Positions 1 through 12,110 of a DNA stretch of 64,000 nt are shown here, one piece after another. The position numbers were made by a program, and so were the translations under genes. Under the pieces are notes generated by a model that saw nothing but the letters and a program-made list of their open reading frames with translations, was not told where the DNA came from and did no database searches. The stretch's first letter is position 1. Each line of letters opens with the position of its first letter. This stretch comes from Pontederia crassipes (Eukaryota; Streptophyta; Magnoliopsida; Commelinales; Pontederiaceae), in contig CM060192.1 of NCBI GenBank assembly GCA_030549335.1, positions 25,548,157 to 25,612,156 of the forward strand, read 5' to 3'.

Positions 1-810
1 GGAAGAATAATTAATTGGAAACTACCTTATGTCCTAAGGATCAATTGGAAACTAATTAAGCCATAAATCTTAGAATTTTACAAGGCAAAACTCTCAGACC
101 CAATGAGACTCTGAATTTACCTTATTTCATATGGAAAATATTTCTGTTTGTTCCTAAGCCACTTAAAAATCGAAGACCATATAAAAACATACATCTCGCA
201 GACAGAATTTTAATCATGCTAGGGCCTACAACCGAATCCTTCAAGCCAGAAATGAAGAAACACTTCTGAAGAACGAAGGAGAAGACTTCTGTGCAGTAGA
301 CTCATGCGAGGACTGTGCAGCGGCTTTTCATCATTTCTGCAGAGTACTTCTTGTTCTACATTATGTTGGGATGATACTTTGGATTCCCTATTTGATTTAT
401 CTTTTGTAGTTTCTTAGATTATTAGTTATAGTTTTACTTTTCTGTTTTAGTTGCAAAGTTCTACTATATGAACAATTTCTTATTTTTGGTTAATCAAATA
501 ATTAGTTTAGTTTTTATGAACATGATTGCTGTGCGTAATGCTTTTCTTCAGGATTTAATGATTTCTAAGATGATTATTGAATGTGTAGTGTGATCAATCC
601 TTAATTCATCATTTTTTGTTTGAGTCGATTCTTAACTTTATGTTGAAGCAATCTATGTCGTAATCTAGTAGAAACCATGCTGCATATTAGATTATGCGGT
701 CTGCATTAATTGACCCGTGCGGGTGATTCTGTAGTATAGGGATTATAACGTATTGCGTCTTGTGTTCTTAATAACTGAAGGCATATTCGTGTGGAATAAT
801 TTCAGATTAT
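1..810. other. Non-coding sequence upstream of the hAT insertion; possible LTR or leader remnant
   Basis: I find no coding region. The stretch is AT-rich and has stops in all frames. The phrase CCCGTGCGGG occurs around 714-724 and again, on the other side of the hAT insertion, near 1932-1942. The sequences flanking the insertion therefore look like one older repeat, possibly an LTR or leader of the Athila-type element whose pol begins near 2020. No LTR boundary or primer-binding site could be fixed, so this assignment is inference. Confidence 0.3.
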
Positions 811-1900
811 CAATATTATTAAGGCCGGACCGGACCAGCTAGTCGAACCGGTCCGACCGTCAACCGGCCACTAAGACGGTCTACTATGAGCCCTAACACC
901 GGACTCATAGTTGGACCGAATTGAACCAGTCAAGACCGGTCAAAACTAGCTAAAACCGGTCAAAATCGAAAAAAACCAAGTTCAACCACGATTCATGGCC
1001 AACTATTTTTTTTATTATTTCTTTTGTTAAGAAATAATTTTATAAAGTTTACTATAATAAATATGAAAAATATCCAACAATGGACTTTTTCCACAAAATA
1101 ACACATTAGCCCACTAGTGTCATCCTTTATTTATAGTTGTCCCATTGATCATATATTGTTAGTATTATGAATGTGGGACTATGTTGGTACACCTTGCTTG
1201 CTCTTTTTTCCTTCATTTAGTTTATAATTTACTGAGCTTTGAACTTTAACTTATGGATTATTATTTTATTCAAAATTTTAATATAATAAATATATATTAT
1301 AATATAAGTTAATTATATATTTATTATATTATATATAATATTTGTTATATTAGATAAATTAGTTAGAAATGAATGGTGCAAACTATAACATACTTAATAT
1401 ATGTATAATATACAATAAAACTATAACATACTCAATATAGTATAGTATTATATATATAAATATATATACACAAATTTAAAATGTCTTTAACAAATATTTA
1501 ATAGGTTGAAATTTAATAAATCACTAATTATACTATATATTTATCTATAGAATATAAAATCTTTTCATAATATATTGGAAAAAATATTTATAAAAAATTT
1601 AAAGAATAGAAAATTTGTATATAATAATGAGATTCAATAAGATTTTCATTTATTAAGTGTGTAATAATTTTAACATCAAATCTTAAATTTAAAATTTATG
1701 ATTTATGATTGTTATTTTTTGTATAATTACATTTTGTTATAGGTATATATTCAAAATATAATAGCTTAATTTAATATACCATATTAAATATAATATTTTA
1801 TTATTATCCGGTCCAACCGACCGGTCTGATCAGTTCGACCGATTCGACCTGAAATGGACACCTATCCGGGTCCTTGTCCGGTCCGGTCCTGACAACATTG
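811..1900. mobile_element. Non-autonomous hAT-type element with 8-bp target-site duplication
   Basis: The ends are inverted repeats of about 28 bp. The left end reads CAATATTATTAAGGCCGGAC and the reverse complement of the right end reads CAATGTTGTCAGGACCGGAC. They are flanked by CAGATTAT (803-810) and TAGATTAT (1901-1908), a target-site duplication matching at 7 of 8 positions. CAATG-type ends, CCGG-rich subterminal words and an 8-bp duplication are typical of plant hAT elements. The interior is extremely AT-rich and has no transposase, so the element depended on a source elsewhere. Confidence 0.8.
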
Positions 1901-2019
1901 TAGATTATTAGTGTCTTAAGATAGTTGATTTACCCGTGCGGGAGATTATATCTTCAGTGTCCTTAATCCGTCTTAAAACTTCCCTTAATCTGTATGCATA
2001 AGATCTTGATGGAAAAGAA

Positions 2020-4722
2020 AAAACAAACCAAGCACTTCAGCGTAGGTTAAACCCAACTCTCAAAGAAGTAGTTAAGAAAGAAGTTATCAAACTTCTAGAT
2101 GCAGATATCATTTACCCTATCTCTGATAATCCTTGGATTAGCCTTGTGCAGGTGGTACCTAAAAAGGGGGGCATTACCGTTATTACTAACAAGGAAAATG
2201 AATTGGTGCTAGGTGCATAGCATTCAGTTACAAGTTGGCGTGTGTATGTCGACTACCGCAAACTCGACGAAGCAACATGCAAGGATCACTTCCCTCTCCT
2301 ATTCATGGACCAAATGTTGGAATGAGTAGTAGGACACAATTTTTATTATTTTTTGGATGATTATTCAAGATACGAGCAGATTGTCGTGGCACTTGAAGAT
2401 TAGGAGAAAACAACTTTCACTTGTCCGTACAGAACTTTCGCATATCGAAGGATGCCCTTCAGCCTCTACAATTCACTGGCAACATTACAACTATGCATGA
2501 TGGCAATATTTGCCAATATGAATGAAATCATTCTTCAAGTTTTTATGGACGATTTCACTTTATTTGGCAACTCATTCAATAATTGTCTTGAAAATTTAAC
2601 CTTTGTTTTGCAACATTGTGAAGAAACAAATTTAGTACTAAATTGGAATAAATGTCACTTCATGATGAAGGAAGGCATTGTCTTGGGACACAAATTCTGA
2701 AAAAGGGATCGTGGTAGACAAGACTAAGATGGACGTAATCGCAAATCAATCTCCTCCCACATCCGTAAAAGTTGTCCGAAGCTTTTTAGGCCACGCTGGA
2801 TTTTATAGACAGATTATCAAGGATTTTTCCAAAATAACCAAACCACTCACTAATTTACTCGCCAAGGACACTAAGTTTCTTTTTTATTCTGATTGTTTTT
2901 TGCATTTACTACATTAAAAGAAAAACTTATCTATTCTCTCATTGTTATAGCACCATATTGGAGTCTTCCATTCGAACTCATGTGCGATGCCAATGATGGA
3001 ACCATCGGTGTGGTACTAGGACAGAGGCGAGACAAATTTTTTTTAATCATCTACTATGCCAACCGAACTCTAACTCCAACATAGATCAACTATGCCACTA
3101 CGGAAAAAGGGTTTTTGGCTGTCATTTTTGCTTTTGACAAATTTAGATCTTATTTAGTTCAATCACAAGTTGTGATTTACAATAATCATGCAGCTATAAG
3201 ACATCTCATGTCGAAAAAGAAAGCCACACCTCGACTACTCTCAGGTGGATCCTTCTTTTACAGGAATTTGATGTGGAAGTTAAAGATAAGAAGGGGACTA
3301 AGAATGTCGCCATTGGTTGTCTCGTTTGAAATTTGCTCCAAGCAAAGAGACTGAAATACTTGAAGATTTTTCGGGTGAGAAAATTTTTTTCCATCAACTC
3401 TTGTGATGTGGTAAAACTGACAGAGATTCACCTTGGTTTGCTGACTTGCAAATTTTCTTGCAGGAAATTGGCTTCCCACGGGATGGACATCACAACAAAA
3501 GAAAAAAATCTTTTTGGATGTGAAACATTACTTGTGGGAAGATCCATATCTCTTTAAAGTTTGCGTTTGTGCATATCAAGTAATCATTTGAATTCAAAAG
3601 CATTTTCACACATTGCCACACAAGATAGGCAGGAGGCCACTTCGAGCCTAATTGGATAGCTGCAAAGATTTTGGAAAGTGGGTTTTATTGGCCCGCTATT
3701 TTCAAAGATGCACAAACATTTTGTAAGTCATGTGATCAATACCAAAGGAAACTTCATGAAATGCTTCAAAATAGCATGCTCGATTGTGATATCTTTGATA
3801 TGTGGGGAATTGACTTCGTGGGACATTTCCTTAAGTCATTTCATGGGACCTTTCCTTAAGTCATTTCATAACGAATACATTTTGGTTGCTATAGATTATG
3901 TATCTAAGTGGGTAGAGGTCATGACCACTCCTACTAATGATGCAAAGGTGGTAGTCTAGTTTTTGAAAAAGAATATTTTTACTAGATTTGGCACGTCTAG
4001 AACTATAATCAATGATAATGACACCCATTTTTATAACAAATTATTTGCAGGGCTTTTGACAAAATTTGGAGTTACACATAAACTCAGCACCCATATCATG
4101 CTCAAACATGTGGCCAAGTTGAAGTATCTAATAGGGAAATAAAATGCATTTTAGAAAAAAAAATTATGAATTCATGTAGGAAGGATTGGTCTTTAGAATT
4201 AGATAATGCTTTGTAGGCCTATCACACTACTTTTAAAACTCCTATTCGAACGTCTCCATATAGACTTGTGTTTGGTAAGACATGTCATTTATCTATTTTA
4301 TTGGGCCTAAATTTCTTAATTTTGAGCCTTAAAAAATAAGTAAGGAAAGGCTACTCAAGCTGAACGAGCTTTAAGAGTTTCAAAATAATTCCTATGAAAA
4401 CAACAAAATATATAAGGAGTGCACAAAATATTGTCATGACCAACGCATACAAACTAAGGATTTTCAACCTAGTCAACAAGTCCTCTATATGATAGTAGAC
4501 TTACGCTATTTTTAGGTAGACTCAAGTCTAGATGGGCAGTCCCTTTTCTTGTAGTTACCTCATCACCTTTCGGAGCTGTTGAAATTTGCACCATGAACAA
4601 AAAAGCATCAATTCAAAGTGAATGAACATCGTCTCAAACACTATCTAGGTAGTGTTCATCACGAGGAAGTTGAATTTGTTATCCTTATTGATCCATTATA
4701 TTGTATGACTAAGTCAATCTGA
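2020..4722 (+). pseudogene. Athila-type Ty3 retrotransposon pol remnant (RT, RNase H, integrase)
   Basis: Conceptual translation across several frames gives the polymerase of an Athila-clade Ty3 element in order. A reverse-transcriptase N-terminus is at about 2030-2280. The RT core at 2280-2700 keeps a FMDDF active-site block near 2545. RNase H follows at about 2720-3350 (PFELMCDANDG near 2965). The integrase zinc-binding region is near 3600-3760, and the integrase core with GIDFVG starts near 3808. The end resembles the Athila integrase tail up to about 4722. There are many stops and frameshifts, and a 25-bp tandem duplication (3820-3844 and 3845-3869) shifts the frame inside the integrase. 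Gag and protease are missing upstream. The family call rests on strong similarity of motif wording to plant Athila polymerases. Confidence 0.85.
3820..3869 (+). repeat. 25-bp tandem duplication inside the integrase
   Basis: GGGAC(A/C)TTTCCTTAAG and the following TCATTTCAT are present twice, head to tail, with one mismatch. Because 25 is not a multiple of three, the duplication alone breaks the integrase frame. It is a post-insertion scar of the Athila-type copy. Confidence 0.85.
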
Positions 4723-4819
4723 TGACTATAAATCAGAACTACCCTACCTAAAACTTTAATCTCAATTTTTTTATTATTTATTTACTTCTTACTTGCTATT
4801 TTAAAAAAAGTAACGGGAA

Positions 4820-5110
4820 AAGGAAAAAATTCAACACGGCCTGCGAGCTGTGTTTTCTTTACTGACCATGTATGTTTTATGCACAGGAGTTGAAAATTCT
4901 AGGTACACACGGACCGTGCTAAACAACACGGACCATGTTGTTTTCAAAATCTCGTGGCGAACAGCTATCCAGCACTCCAATAGAACGCGTCCTGTGTTGT
5001 TGTAGACACGATCTGTGTTGCTTTGTAGAGCTGACGGAGATATCATACGGTAGTTAAACACGGATCGTGTCACCATTGAAACGGCCGTGTTGCTCCATAT
5101 TTCATGCACC
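4820..5110. repeat. Array of AACACGG-CCGTGTT quasi-palindromes 3' of pol
   Basis: About seven variants of ACACGG(A)CCGTGTT lie in 290 bp, for example near 4834, 4910, 4936, 4987, 5006, 5054 and 5081. Spacing is irregular, so this is not a simple tandem satellite. The array lies between the end of pol and the envelope-like ORF of the Athila-type element. I know no function for it. Confidence 0.7.
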
Positions 5111-5584
5111 TACTACCTACCCGCATTTACGACGCGGGCCGAGTTGCCTATAAGACGCCCCACATCGGATCGACCCACATCAACTCTGGTCGTCTTCCAT
5201 TTCTCTGGTGAACCACCGTCTGTGATGCCGCACGTCAACCTCTGGCCACTTTTGCTGAGTCAACTCCATCAGCTGTTGTCAACTAGTCCGGCCATCTTTG
5301 GAGAACACCCTTCTCCCACCTCTCACAGTACCGCTGGCACCTGCTGCCGCTGCCGTTGCCACCAACTCCATCACATTGACCATCTCGACAACCATCTTCC
5401 TCAGATGAGATGAGACCCGACGAATCCTTCGGTGTCGACTTCAACATCGACTTCTTTGCCAAAGTTCATGACACACAAGCCATTTTCTACAAGTTAACAC
5501 GAACTGTGTTCTCTAAACCTGGTCCATTTTCTCTGGCGGTCATAAAACGCGTCATTTCTCACTGATGCGAGCCATTTTCTCACC
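5111..5584 (+). other. Spacer between the motif array and the envelope-like ORF
   Basis: An open frame of 108 codons (5087-5413) runs through this stretch but is low in complexity and matches nothing I recognise. I treat it as non-coding leader of the envelope-like gene of the Athila-type element. Confidence 0.35.
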
Positions 5585-6868
5585 ATGGCAGCACCTTGCA
5601 CCGTGGACATGGATTTTGTGGAAGTTGGATTGAATGCACCCGAACCTACCATGGTTCCAAGACCTCCGTATGTTGATTACAGAGAAGGGGATCATGCTCG
5701 AGCCTTAATGAGGCTCCGTCTAATGGGATCAGCGGCCACTAAATTTGCTTGCTCTTGTTTTATGCATGATACTAACATTACTGATGATGTTTTAGTTTTT
5801 TTTGGATGCATATAGGGATGACATAATTTGTACTGAAAGGTTGGCCAACAAATGATCGAGTTGCTTTGCAATTTTTTAGTTCATTTCAAAAGATACATAC
5901 AAGTTTGCAGGAGAAGCACCTGAACAAATATTTTTTAGATTTACACATACAATGATGACTACACCATTGGTATGTCTGAATTCTATAAATTTTATAGTTT
6001 GCCAATAATTGAAAACACCCCTCACACCTCAGCTTTTGATGTTACATCCTTTTGGTATGTCATCACTGGTGAGAATAATTTAAATTTAGCTCGTATTAAA
6101 GCCAGTCAGATTCAGAATTCAATGTTTCATTATGTACATCGAATTTTATCTAACACTGGAAGAAGCTGTTAACAAAACAAAACTTCTCTTTTTATGGGCC
6201 ATGATTGAAAATGTGCAAATCAATGATGGAGCATATTTGACTCATAACTTCGAGAAGCATTCCAGGAAAAAGAAAGGGTGCATTGTCATCGAAGGTTTGG
6301 TCACATTCATTGCATGCCACTTTAATTTATACTTAGAATGCAATGTGATTAAAAATGCTTCATTCCTTGGTTGGGGCAAAGCAGTTCATATGAGGCTCGT
6401 CACAATAAGAAATAACAGATTTTTCTTCACTTTTAGAGGTAGATCTGACAAGACCATGTGCAAATCGGGCTAAAATTACACCTTTGGACAGAGCTAACTG
6501 GTTACATTTTCCACCTTTGGCCATTCCACTTGACGCTAATGAGCCACTTGAGGATGAGCCAATACCCCAGCCATCACAGGACGGTGCAGAACCCTCACAG
6601 CCTCCTACATCTTCTGTGGCTTTTGACTTTTCTCCTTGGAAGCTATACGAACTGATCAGGCACGATACCATCTATTAGTGATGGATCAATTGAACCATAT
6701 GCAAGTTGCTGCCCAAGAGGATCGAGCACTACTTAATCGCATGGTAGAGGACGTCGCCAGGATAGATCGAGATGTTCGTCAGATAGTCCAATAGCACTAG
6801 AGTCATACAGATCCGGATGATAGCGTTGTTGGACCTCCACCTCCGCCACCTCCACCTGAGTTTGATTA
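5585..6868 (+). pseudogene. Athila ORF2 (envelope-like / ATHILA domain) remnant
   Basis: The reading starts with MAAPCTVDMDF at 5585 and continues through frame breaks near 5810, 5960 and 6170. It ends in a proline run followed by EFD and a stop near 6868. The position (3' of integrase, same strand) and general make-up fit the second ORF of Athila elements, often called envelope-like or ATHILA ORF1 domain. A region at about 6180-6440 (LFLWAMIENVQINDGAYLTH) is the best preserved. Function in Athila is not established. At least three frameshifts or stops make it non-functional. The assignment is mainly from context and moderately supported by sequence. Confidence 0.6.
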
Positions 6869-7370
6869 GCAGGGTTGTGTATTTCACTCTTACTCTTTTG
6901 TTGTGTCCTTTTGCTATTTTGATGTATGCAAACTCGTCCGATTGACTAAACACTGCGACAATGTTTCTTTTAAGTTCGGGGGTTGCATGCATTTCATGTT
7001 TCTTGCATAATAATAATCATCTATTTTCAGAAACTTTGAAAAAAAATCCTTTTTCCTCACTATTCTCAATTTTTTTTTCATATTTCCTTGTTCTTAATCG
7101 AAGGTTTCAAGAACATCTCTTTGCTTATGAAATTCTTTATCAAAGCATTTTTTTTCATTTATCGCCTTAGTATAGGATTTTTGAAAAAGAAGTTGGAGCT
7201 GATTCGAATTATTTTGCTTTAACGATATTTATATGTTAGTCTCTTCTCGATTTTGACAAAAGTAGTATTCTTCTTGAAATTTCTAAATATATGTTGAGCA
7301 AAAAAAACTTACAAAAAAGTTGAATAAAATAAAATGTGTTATCTTTGGCACCTTAGTGTCTTCAGCCAAT
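6869..7370 (+). other. 3' non-coding part of the first Athila-type element
   Basis: The phrase TTTAAGTTCGGGGG near 6970 resembles the wording commonly found 3' of the last ORF in Athila elements. The rest is T-rich without coding potential. I could not delimit a 3' LTR, so the element's right end is undefined. Confidence 0.4.
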
Positions 7371-7379
7371 TAGATCCGT

Positions 7380-8300
7380 TGGGGATGGTGGCACAGTATG
7401 GCCAATGTTGGAGAAGATGAATGGAAGTCCGGCGTGGGAACGAAAAAAGGGGGCATGAAACCTAGCTTTCACGGACCTAGGTACAAATAAACCGGGATAG
7501 GGGGGCCGTGAAAAGCTCTTAACGACCCGTGAGGAATAAATGAGGGTGGGTGTTAGTTGGGATGATTCATGGGGCGATGGTGCACGTTACGAGGCGTTAA
7601 TCGAATGTCGAGGTGGAAGCCATGTGGCGCAATACGTGGTGCGACATTCTGACCAGTGAAAGGATGCCACGTGGTCGGCTGAATGTAGGTGGCTGGGCTG
7701 ACGACCCGTGAAAATAATTTAATGCCATGTGAGAGACAGTGACAGATCGTGAAGACGAGCAGGGCCATAAATCATGTGGAACGAAGATCTAAACGAGTGA
7801 CTAAATCACTTCCAGTCCATGACAGATATTTAATGACCCGTTAAATAACATATAATAGCGAAAACTCTCTTTAGGACCCGTGAATCCATGCTGACGCCCC
7901 ATGAAGAACTTTGTGTGTTTTGATCTAGACTCTGTGAGACCAGTGAAATTGGTCTAATGACCCATGAAAACTGGTGACGACTCGTGAGGAAAATGGCAGG
8001 GTCGTGAATCTGGGAAAATGGGAGCCTCCGATGGGACTCGCAAAGTTACTTCCGAACGGTGACAGATATTTAACAACCCGTGAAATAGTCTAACCTTACT
8101 GTGAGACCCGTGATTCTTTGTTGACGACCCGTGACGAAGCGTGTGCTTAACGACCTAGGCACTGTGTGACCGTGAACTTAAGAATACGCCCCATGATGGA
8201 AAGGTGTAGTTGTGTCTAACACGCTCTGAGACCCGTGAGACACGTTTGACGGCCCGTGATTTGAGAGATAGGCTCGTTACGCATCTTATGACAGACCGTG
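7380..8300. repeat. Array of GACCCGTGA words (TCACGGGTC on -)
   Basis: About a dozen copies or close variants of GACCCGTGA occur, for example near 7523, 7702, 7875, 8078, 8104, 8125, 8231 and 8252, with looser forms such as GACCCATGA and GGCCCGTGA between. Copies are irregularly spaced. Read on the - strand, the array follows directly after the pol of the second Athila-type element, the same relative position as the AACACGG array in the first one. Confidence 0.7.
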
Positions 8301-8539
8301 AAGCACCCAAAAATTTACAAATAAAATTATGGTGTGCCTACAACCTATTAGTGGAATGACGAGTATCGAATGTAACTTTACCAAACAAAATTAGATATGA
8401 AGAAATGATAAAATAAAAAATATGCGAACAGAAAATAAAGTAGACTAAACGTAAAGGCAAAAATATAATTTATTAAAAATTTGAAAACTACTCATAACGA
8501 GTGAAGGCAGAATAGTTCTAAGTTATAGTCGCTAGCTTG
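8301..8539. other. Spacer between motif array and pol end of second Athila
   Basis: A short AT-rich stretch with no gene. On the - strand it follows the end of the integrase reading frame. Confidence 0.4.
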
Positions 8540-9760
8540 ACTCTCCCCTTAGCTTGTGCTAAGTTCCTGTAGGTCTAGAAATTGAACAATGGATGGAACA
8601 TCGCCCCCAAAATAAGGCTTTACGCGATGTCCATTAACTTTAAAACTTTTGTGGCCATCCCTTGTTACTAGTTCAACTACTTCGAAGGGTGATGCACTAA
8701 TTACTGGTTAGTCCATCTAGATTTAAGCTTTCCGGGAAATAATCGTAGCCGACTATTATAAAGAAGAACCTTTTGTCCTGGTAAGAATTCTTTTTGCTTA
8801 ATGTGTTTGTCATGAAGTCGTTTGGTTCGTTCTTTATAAAGTTTGTTGTTTTCATATACTTGTTGTGTAAATTCATCAAGTTTGTTTAAAGTAAATAATC
8901 TCTCATTCCCAACAGTATCTAAGTTAAAATTTAGAAATTTTGTGGTCCAATATGCTTTATGTTTTAACTCGATAGGAAGATGACAGGCTTTGCCAAAGAC
9001 TAGGCGACAGGGTGTTGTACCAATAGGAGTTTTGTAGGCTGTCCTATAGGCCCAAAGAGCATCATTGAGCTTGAGTGACCAATCCTTCCTAGAAGCATTA
9101 ACAGTCTTTTCCAAAATTCTCGTAAGTTTCCTATTGGACAGCTCTACTTGCCCACAGGTTTGTACATGATAAGGTGTACTAAGCCTATGGTGAATCTTAA
9201 ACTGGTGCATGAGATTAGCTACGGTTTTATTGTAGAAATGTGTGCCATTTTCGTTGACGATGACTCTAGGTGTACCAAACCTTGTGAAAATATTAGTCCG
9301 TAAAAACTTAACCACCACCTTAGCATCATTGGTGGGAGAGGCAATGGCTTCTACCCACATGGAAACATAATTGACAGCAACTAATATATATTCATGATCG
9401 AAGGTTTTAGGAAATGGATCCACGAAATTGATGCCCCCAAACATCAAATAAATTGCATTGCAAGATGCTATTTAAAAGCATTTCATTTTGGCATGAGATG
9501 TTACCTGCCCGTTGACAATGATCGCAAGACTTACAGTATTCTCGGGCATCCTTTTAGAGTGTGGGCCAGTAAAATCCGCATTCCAAAACTTTAGCAGTAG
9601 TTCGGTTAGGCTCAAAGTGTCCCGCAATGCCATCGTGATAATGTTGTAGAATGTTGGGCATCTCATCCTCTCGTACACATCTTCGGATCACCTGATCTGT
9701 ACACACTTTGAACAAATAAGGATCCTCCCAATGATAATGTTTTACGTCAAAGAAAAACTT
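8540..9760 (-). pseudogene. Athila-type integrase, second element
   Basis: The best stretch is a 248-codon open frame (8701-9447) covering the integrase core and tail, with [10 protein letters not shown] for the catalytic Glu region, [11 protein letters not shown]-like wording and KLKSRW at the C-terminal end. The zinc-binding N-terminus lies at about 9560-9760 in another frame. The first catalytic Asp of the usual GIDF motif reads Asn (GGINFVDPF) and the second catalytic Asp region reads VNENGTHF, so at least the first acidic residue is lost. The frame breaks near 8700 and 9450. The element is inactive. Confidence 0.85.
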
Positions 9761-10440
9761 ATTTCTTTGATGCGTAGTCCATCCTTTGGAGATCCACTTG
9801 CTAGCAAGATAATTGGTGAAATCTGCAAACCAAGGTATTAGTTCAGACTTATGGTTTACTACAAATACGGTCAGAATCTTCTCTTCGGTGAACTCTTCCC
9901 AGATGTCAATGTCTTCTTCAGGGGCTGGGTCCAAATGAGAGAGGTGATCCGTAGCTAAATTCTCTATCCTCTTTTTGTCTTTGATATCGACGTCAAATTC
10001 CTGTAACAATAATATCCAACGAATTAACCTGGGCTTGTCATTCGTCTTCGTCATCAAATGTCGCATGGCTGCATGGTCGATGTAGACAACAACTTTAGAA
10101 CAAATTAGATAAGGTCAAAGTTTGTCAAATGTGTAAATCACAGCAAGAAATTCTTTCTATGTGGTCGCATAGTTGATTTGTGCGGAAGTGAGTGTGCAGC
10201 TGGCGTAATAGATGACACAAAAGATCTTCTCGTGTCGTTGTCCCAATACTACTCCAATCGCTTCATCACTTGCATCGCACATAAGTTCGAAAGGGAGATT
10301 CCAATCTAGGGCGACAACAACAAGAGCATAGATCAATTTCTCTTTTAACAGATTATATGCCTCTAGACAATCCGAGTTGAAATCAAATTTGGCATCTTTC
10401 ATAAGGAAGGCAGTAAGTGGTTTCGAGATCTTCGAAAAAT
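9761..10440 (-). pseudogene. Athila-type RNase H and connection region, second element
   Basis: Two open pieces, 9554-10066 and 10157-10402, read as an RNase H domain (PFELMCDASDEAIGVVLGQ near 10240-10300) and the Athila connection ([20 protein letters not shown] near 10000-10060). They are separated by a short stretch with stops near 10070-10156. Confidence 0.85.
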
Positions 10441-11250
10441 CTTTTATGAACCGATGATAGAAACCAACATGTCCGAGGAAACTTCTGATGGCCTTGACAT
10501 TTGTAGGAGGAGGAAGGTTCGCGATGACATCAATCTTGGCCTTGAATTCCTTTCTCAGAAATTTTGTGACTCAGAACTATTCCTTCCTTCACAATGAAAT
10601 GACATTTTCCCAATTCAGGACGAGATTAGTCTCCTCACATATCTGCAAGACTAAGGATAAGTTATATAAACAATTATCAAGAGAATTCCCGAAGACAATG
10701 AAATCATCCATGAAAATTCCAAGGATTTGCTCGTTCATATCAGTGAAAATCGACATCATGCAACGTTGAAAGGTTGCTGGAGCATTGCAAAGTCCGAATG
10801 GCATCCTTCGATACGAAAATGTTCCATATGGGCATGTGAATGTCGTTTTGTCCTGGTCTTCGGGTGCAACTGCAATTTGATTATACCTCGAATATCCATC
10901 TAAAAAGCAATAGAATTTGTGACCTGAGATACGCTCTAACATTTGATCAATAAAGGGTAAAGGAAAGTGATGCTTGCGTGTGGCGTCATTCAACATACGA
11001 TAGTCAATGCATACACGCCAACCGATCGTAGTTATTTTTATTTTTAACTATTGCCAACCTCCTTTCTTTGGTACTACCTGAACTGGACTCACCCAACGAC
11101 TATCTGAGATGGCATAGATGATCTCGGCATCAAGGAGTTTGATAATTTCCTTTCTAATGACCTCTTTTAACGCGGGATTGAGCCTTCGTTGAAACTGAGC
11201 AACTGGATGTCCATCTTCCTCTATCAAGATTTTATGTTGACAAATGGTAG
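10441..11250 (-). pseudogene. Athila-type reverse transcriptase, second element
   Basis: A 135-codon open stretch (10589-10996) contains the RT palm: YCFLDGYSRYNQIAVAPEDQ, TTFTCPYGTFSYRRMPFGLC, and the active site as GIFMDDFIVFG. More RT sequence continues on both sides in other frames. The wording is typical of the Athila clade. One break lies near 10590 and another near 11000. Confidence 0.9.
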
Positions 11251-11677
11251 GACAAATACCTTTAATGTCTGAGATAGACTATGCTATGACTTTCTTGTGA
11301 GTCTGTAGCACCTCCAGAAGTCGTTGTTCCATATCATCTGTAAGAGCAGAGGAGATAATAATAGAATATGCATCATTCTCGAGAAAAGCATATTTCAAAT
11401 GTGAAGGTAAGTCTTTAAGTTCAAGTTTTGGTGATGAAAGAGTATTCTTCTCTTATTGTATTGCGAGCTCTTCTTTATCTGGATTCCGTATCTCGATTGT
11501 TGTATCTCCAACATCTGCATCTTCTACACCTATATAAGGGTCATTAACAACGTTAGAGACCATGTCATCAATTTCATCATGATTTTCGTCTTCTAAACTC
11601 TCCACAGCGAAACATGATGAACATGAAGAATAAGACATAAAGTTTTGAAGTGAGGTCTTCATTTCAAAACTGAGATC
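11251..11677 (-). pseudogene. Protease-RT linker of second Athila
   Basis: An acidic open segment (11453-11662; EDENHDEIDDMV and similar) lies between the protease-like and RT parts. It matches the variable linker expected at this position. No specific function can be read from it. Confidence 0.55.
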
Positions 11678-12110
11678 CTAATTATCAACTCGAAGCGTAA
11701 GTCTTCCTTGTTGGACGTCGATAAGAATGTTGCCTGTAGCCAAGAATGGGCATCCCAATATGATAAGGGCTTCTGGTTTAGCTTTCATATCTATTACTAC
11801 GAAAACTACTGGAAAGATGAATTTATCTACTTTTAGCAATACATCTTCCAGCAATCCCTTTGGTTTCTTCACTGATTGATCATCTGAAGTAACACAAAAG
11901 TAGGAACAAGTTCTCCATAACCTAGCTTTAGAAAAATAGAATAAGGAATTAGATTTATGCTTGCTCCGAGATCACAAAGAGCCTTTGTACAATAATAGTC
12001 TCTAATTGTGCAAGGAATGGTAAAACTGTCAAGATCGCCCGTCTTTGTTGGAAGACTTTCTTTATAAACTGCACAATAATGGGGCATCATTTTTACGATG
12101 CCATCCATAT
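11678..12110 (-). pseudogene. Athila-type aspartic protease remnant, truncated at 5' side
   Basis: The segment carries the retropepsin signature ALCDLGASINLIPYSIF at about 11935-11985, preceded by GSFTIPCTI-like wording (here DSFTIPCTI). A stop and frame change separate 11678-11872 from 11869-12108. At about 12110 the similarity ends abruptly and is replaced by the GGCACGCCCGTGCC array, so gag is missing. The junction looks like recombination or insertion. Confidence 0.8.

Noticed and set aside
7380-8300. CRISPR-like repeat array
   Set aside because: Words are short, variable and irregularly spaced, and the context is a plant retrotransposon.
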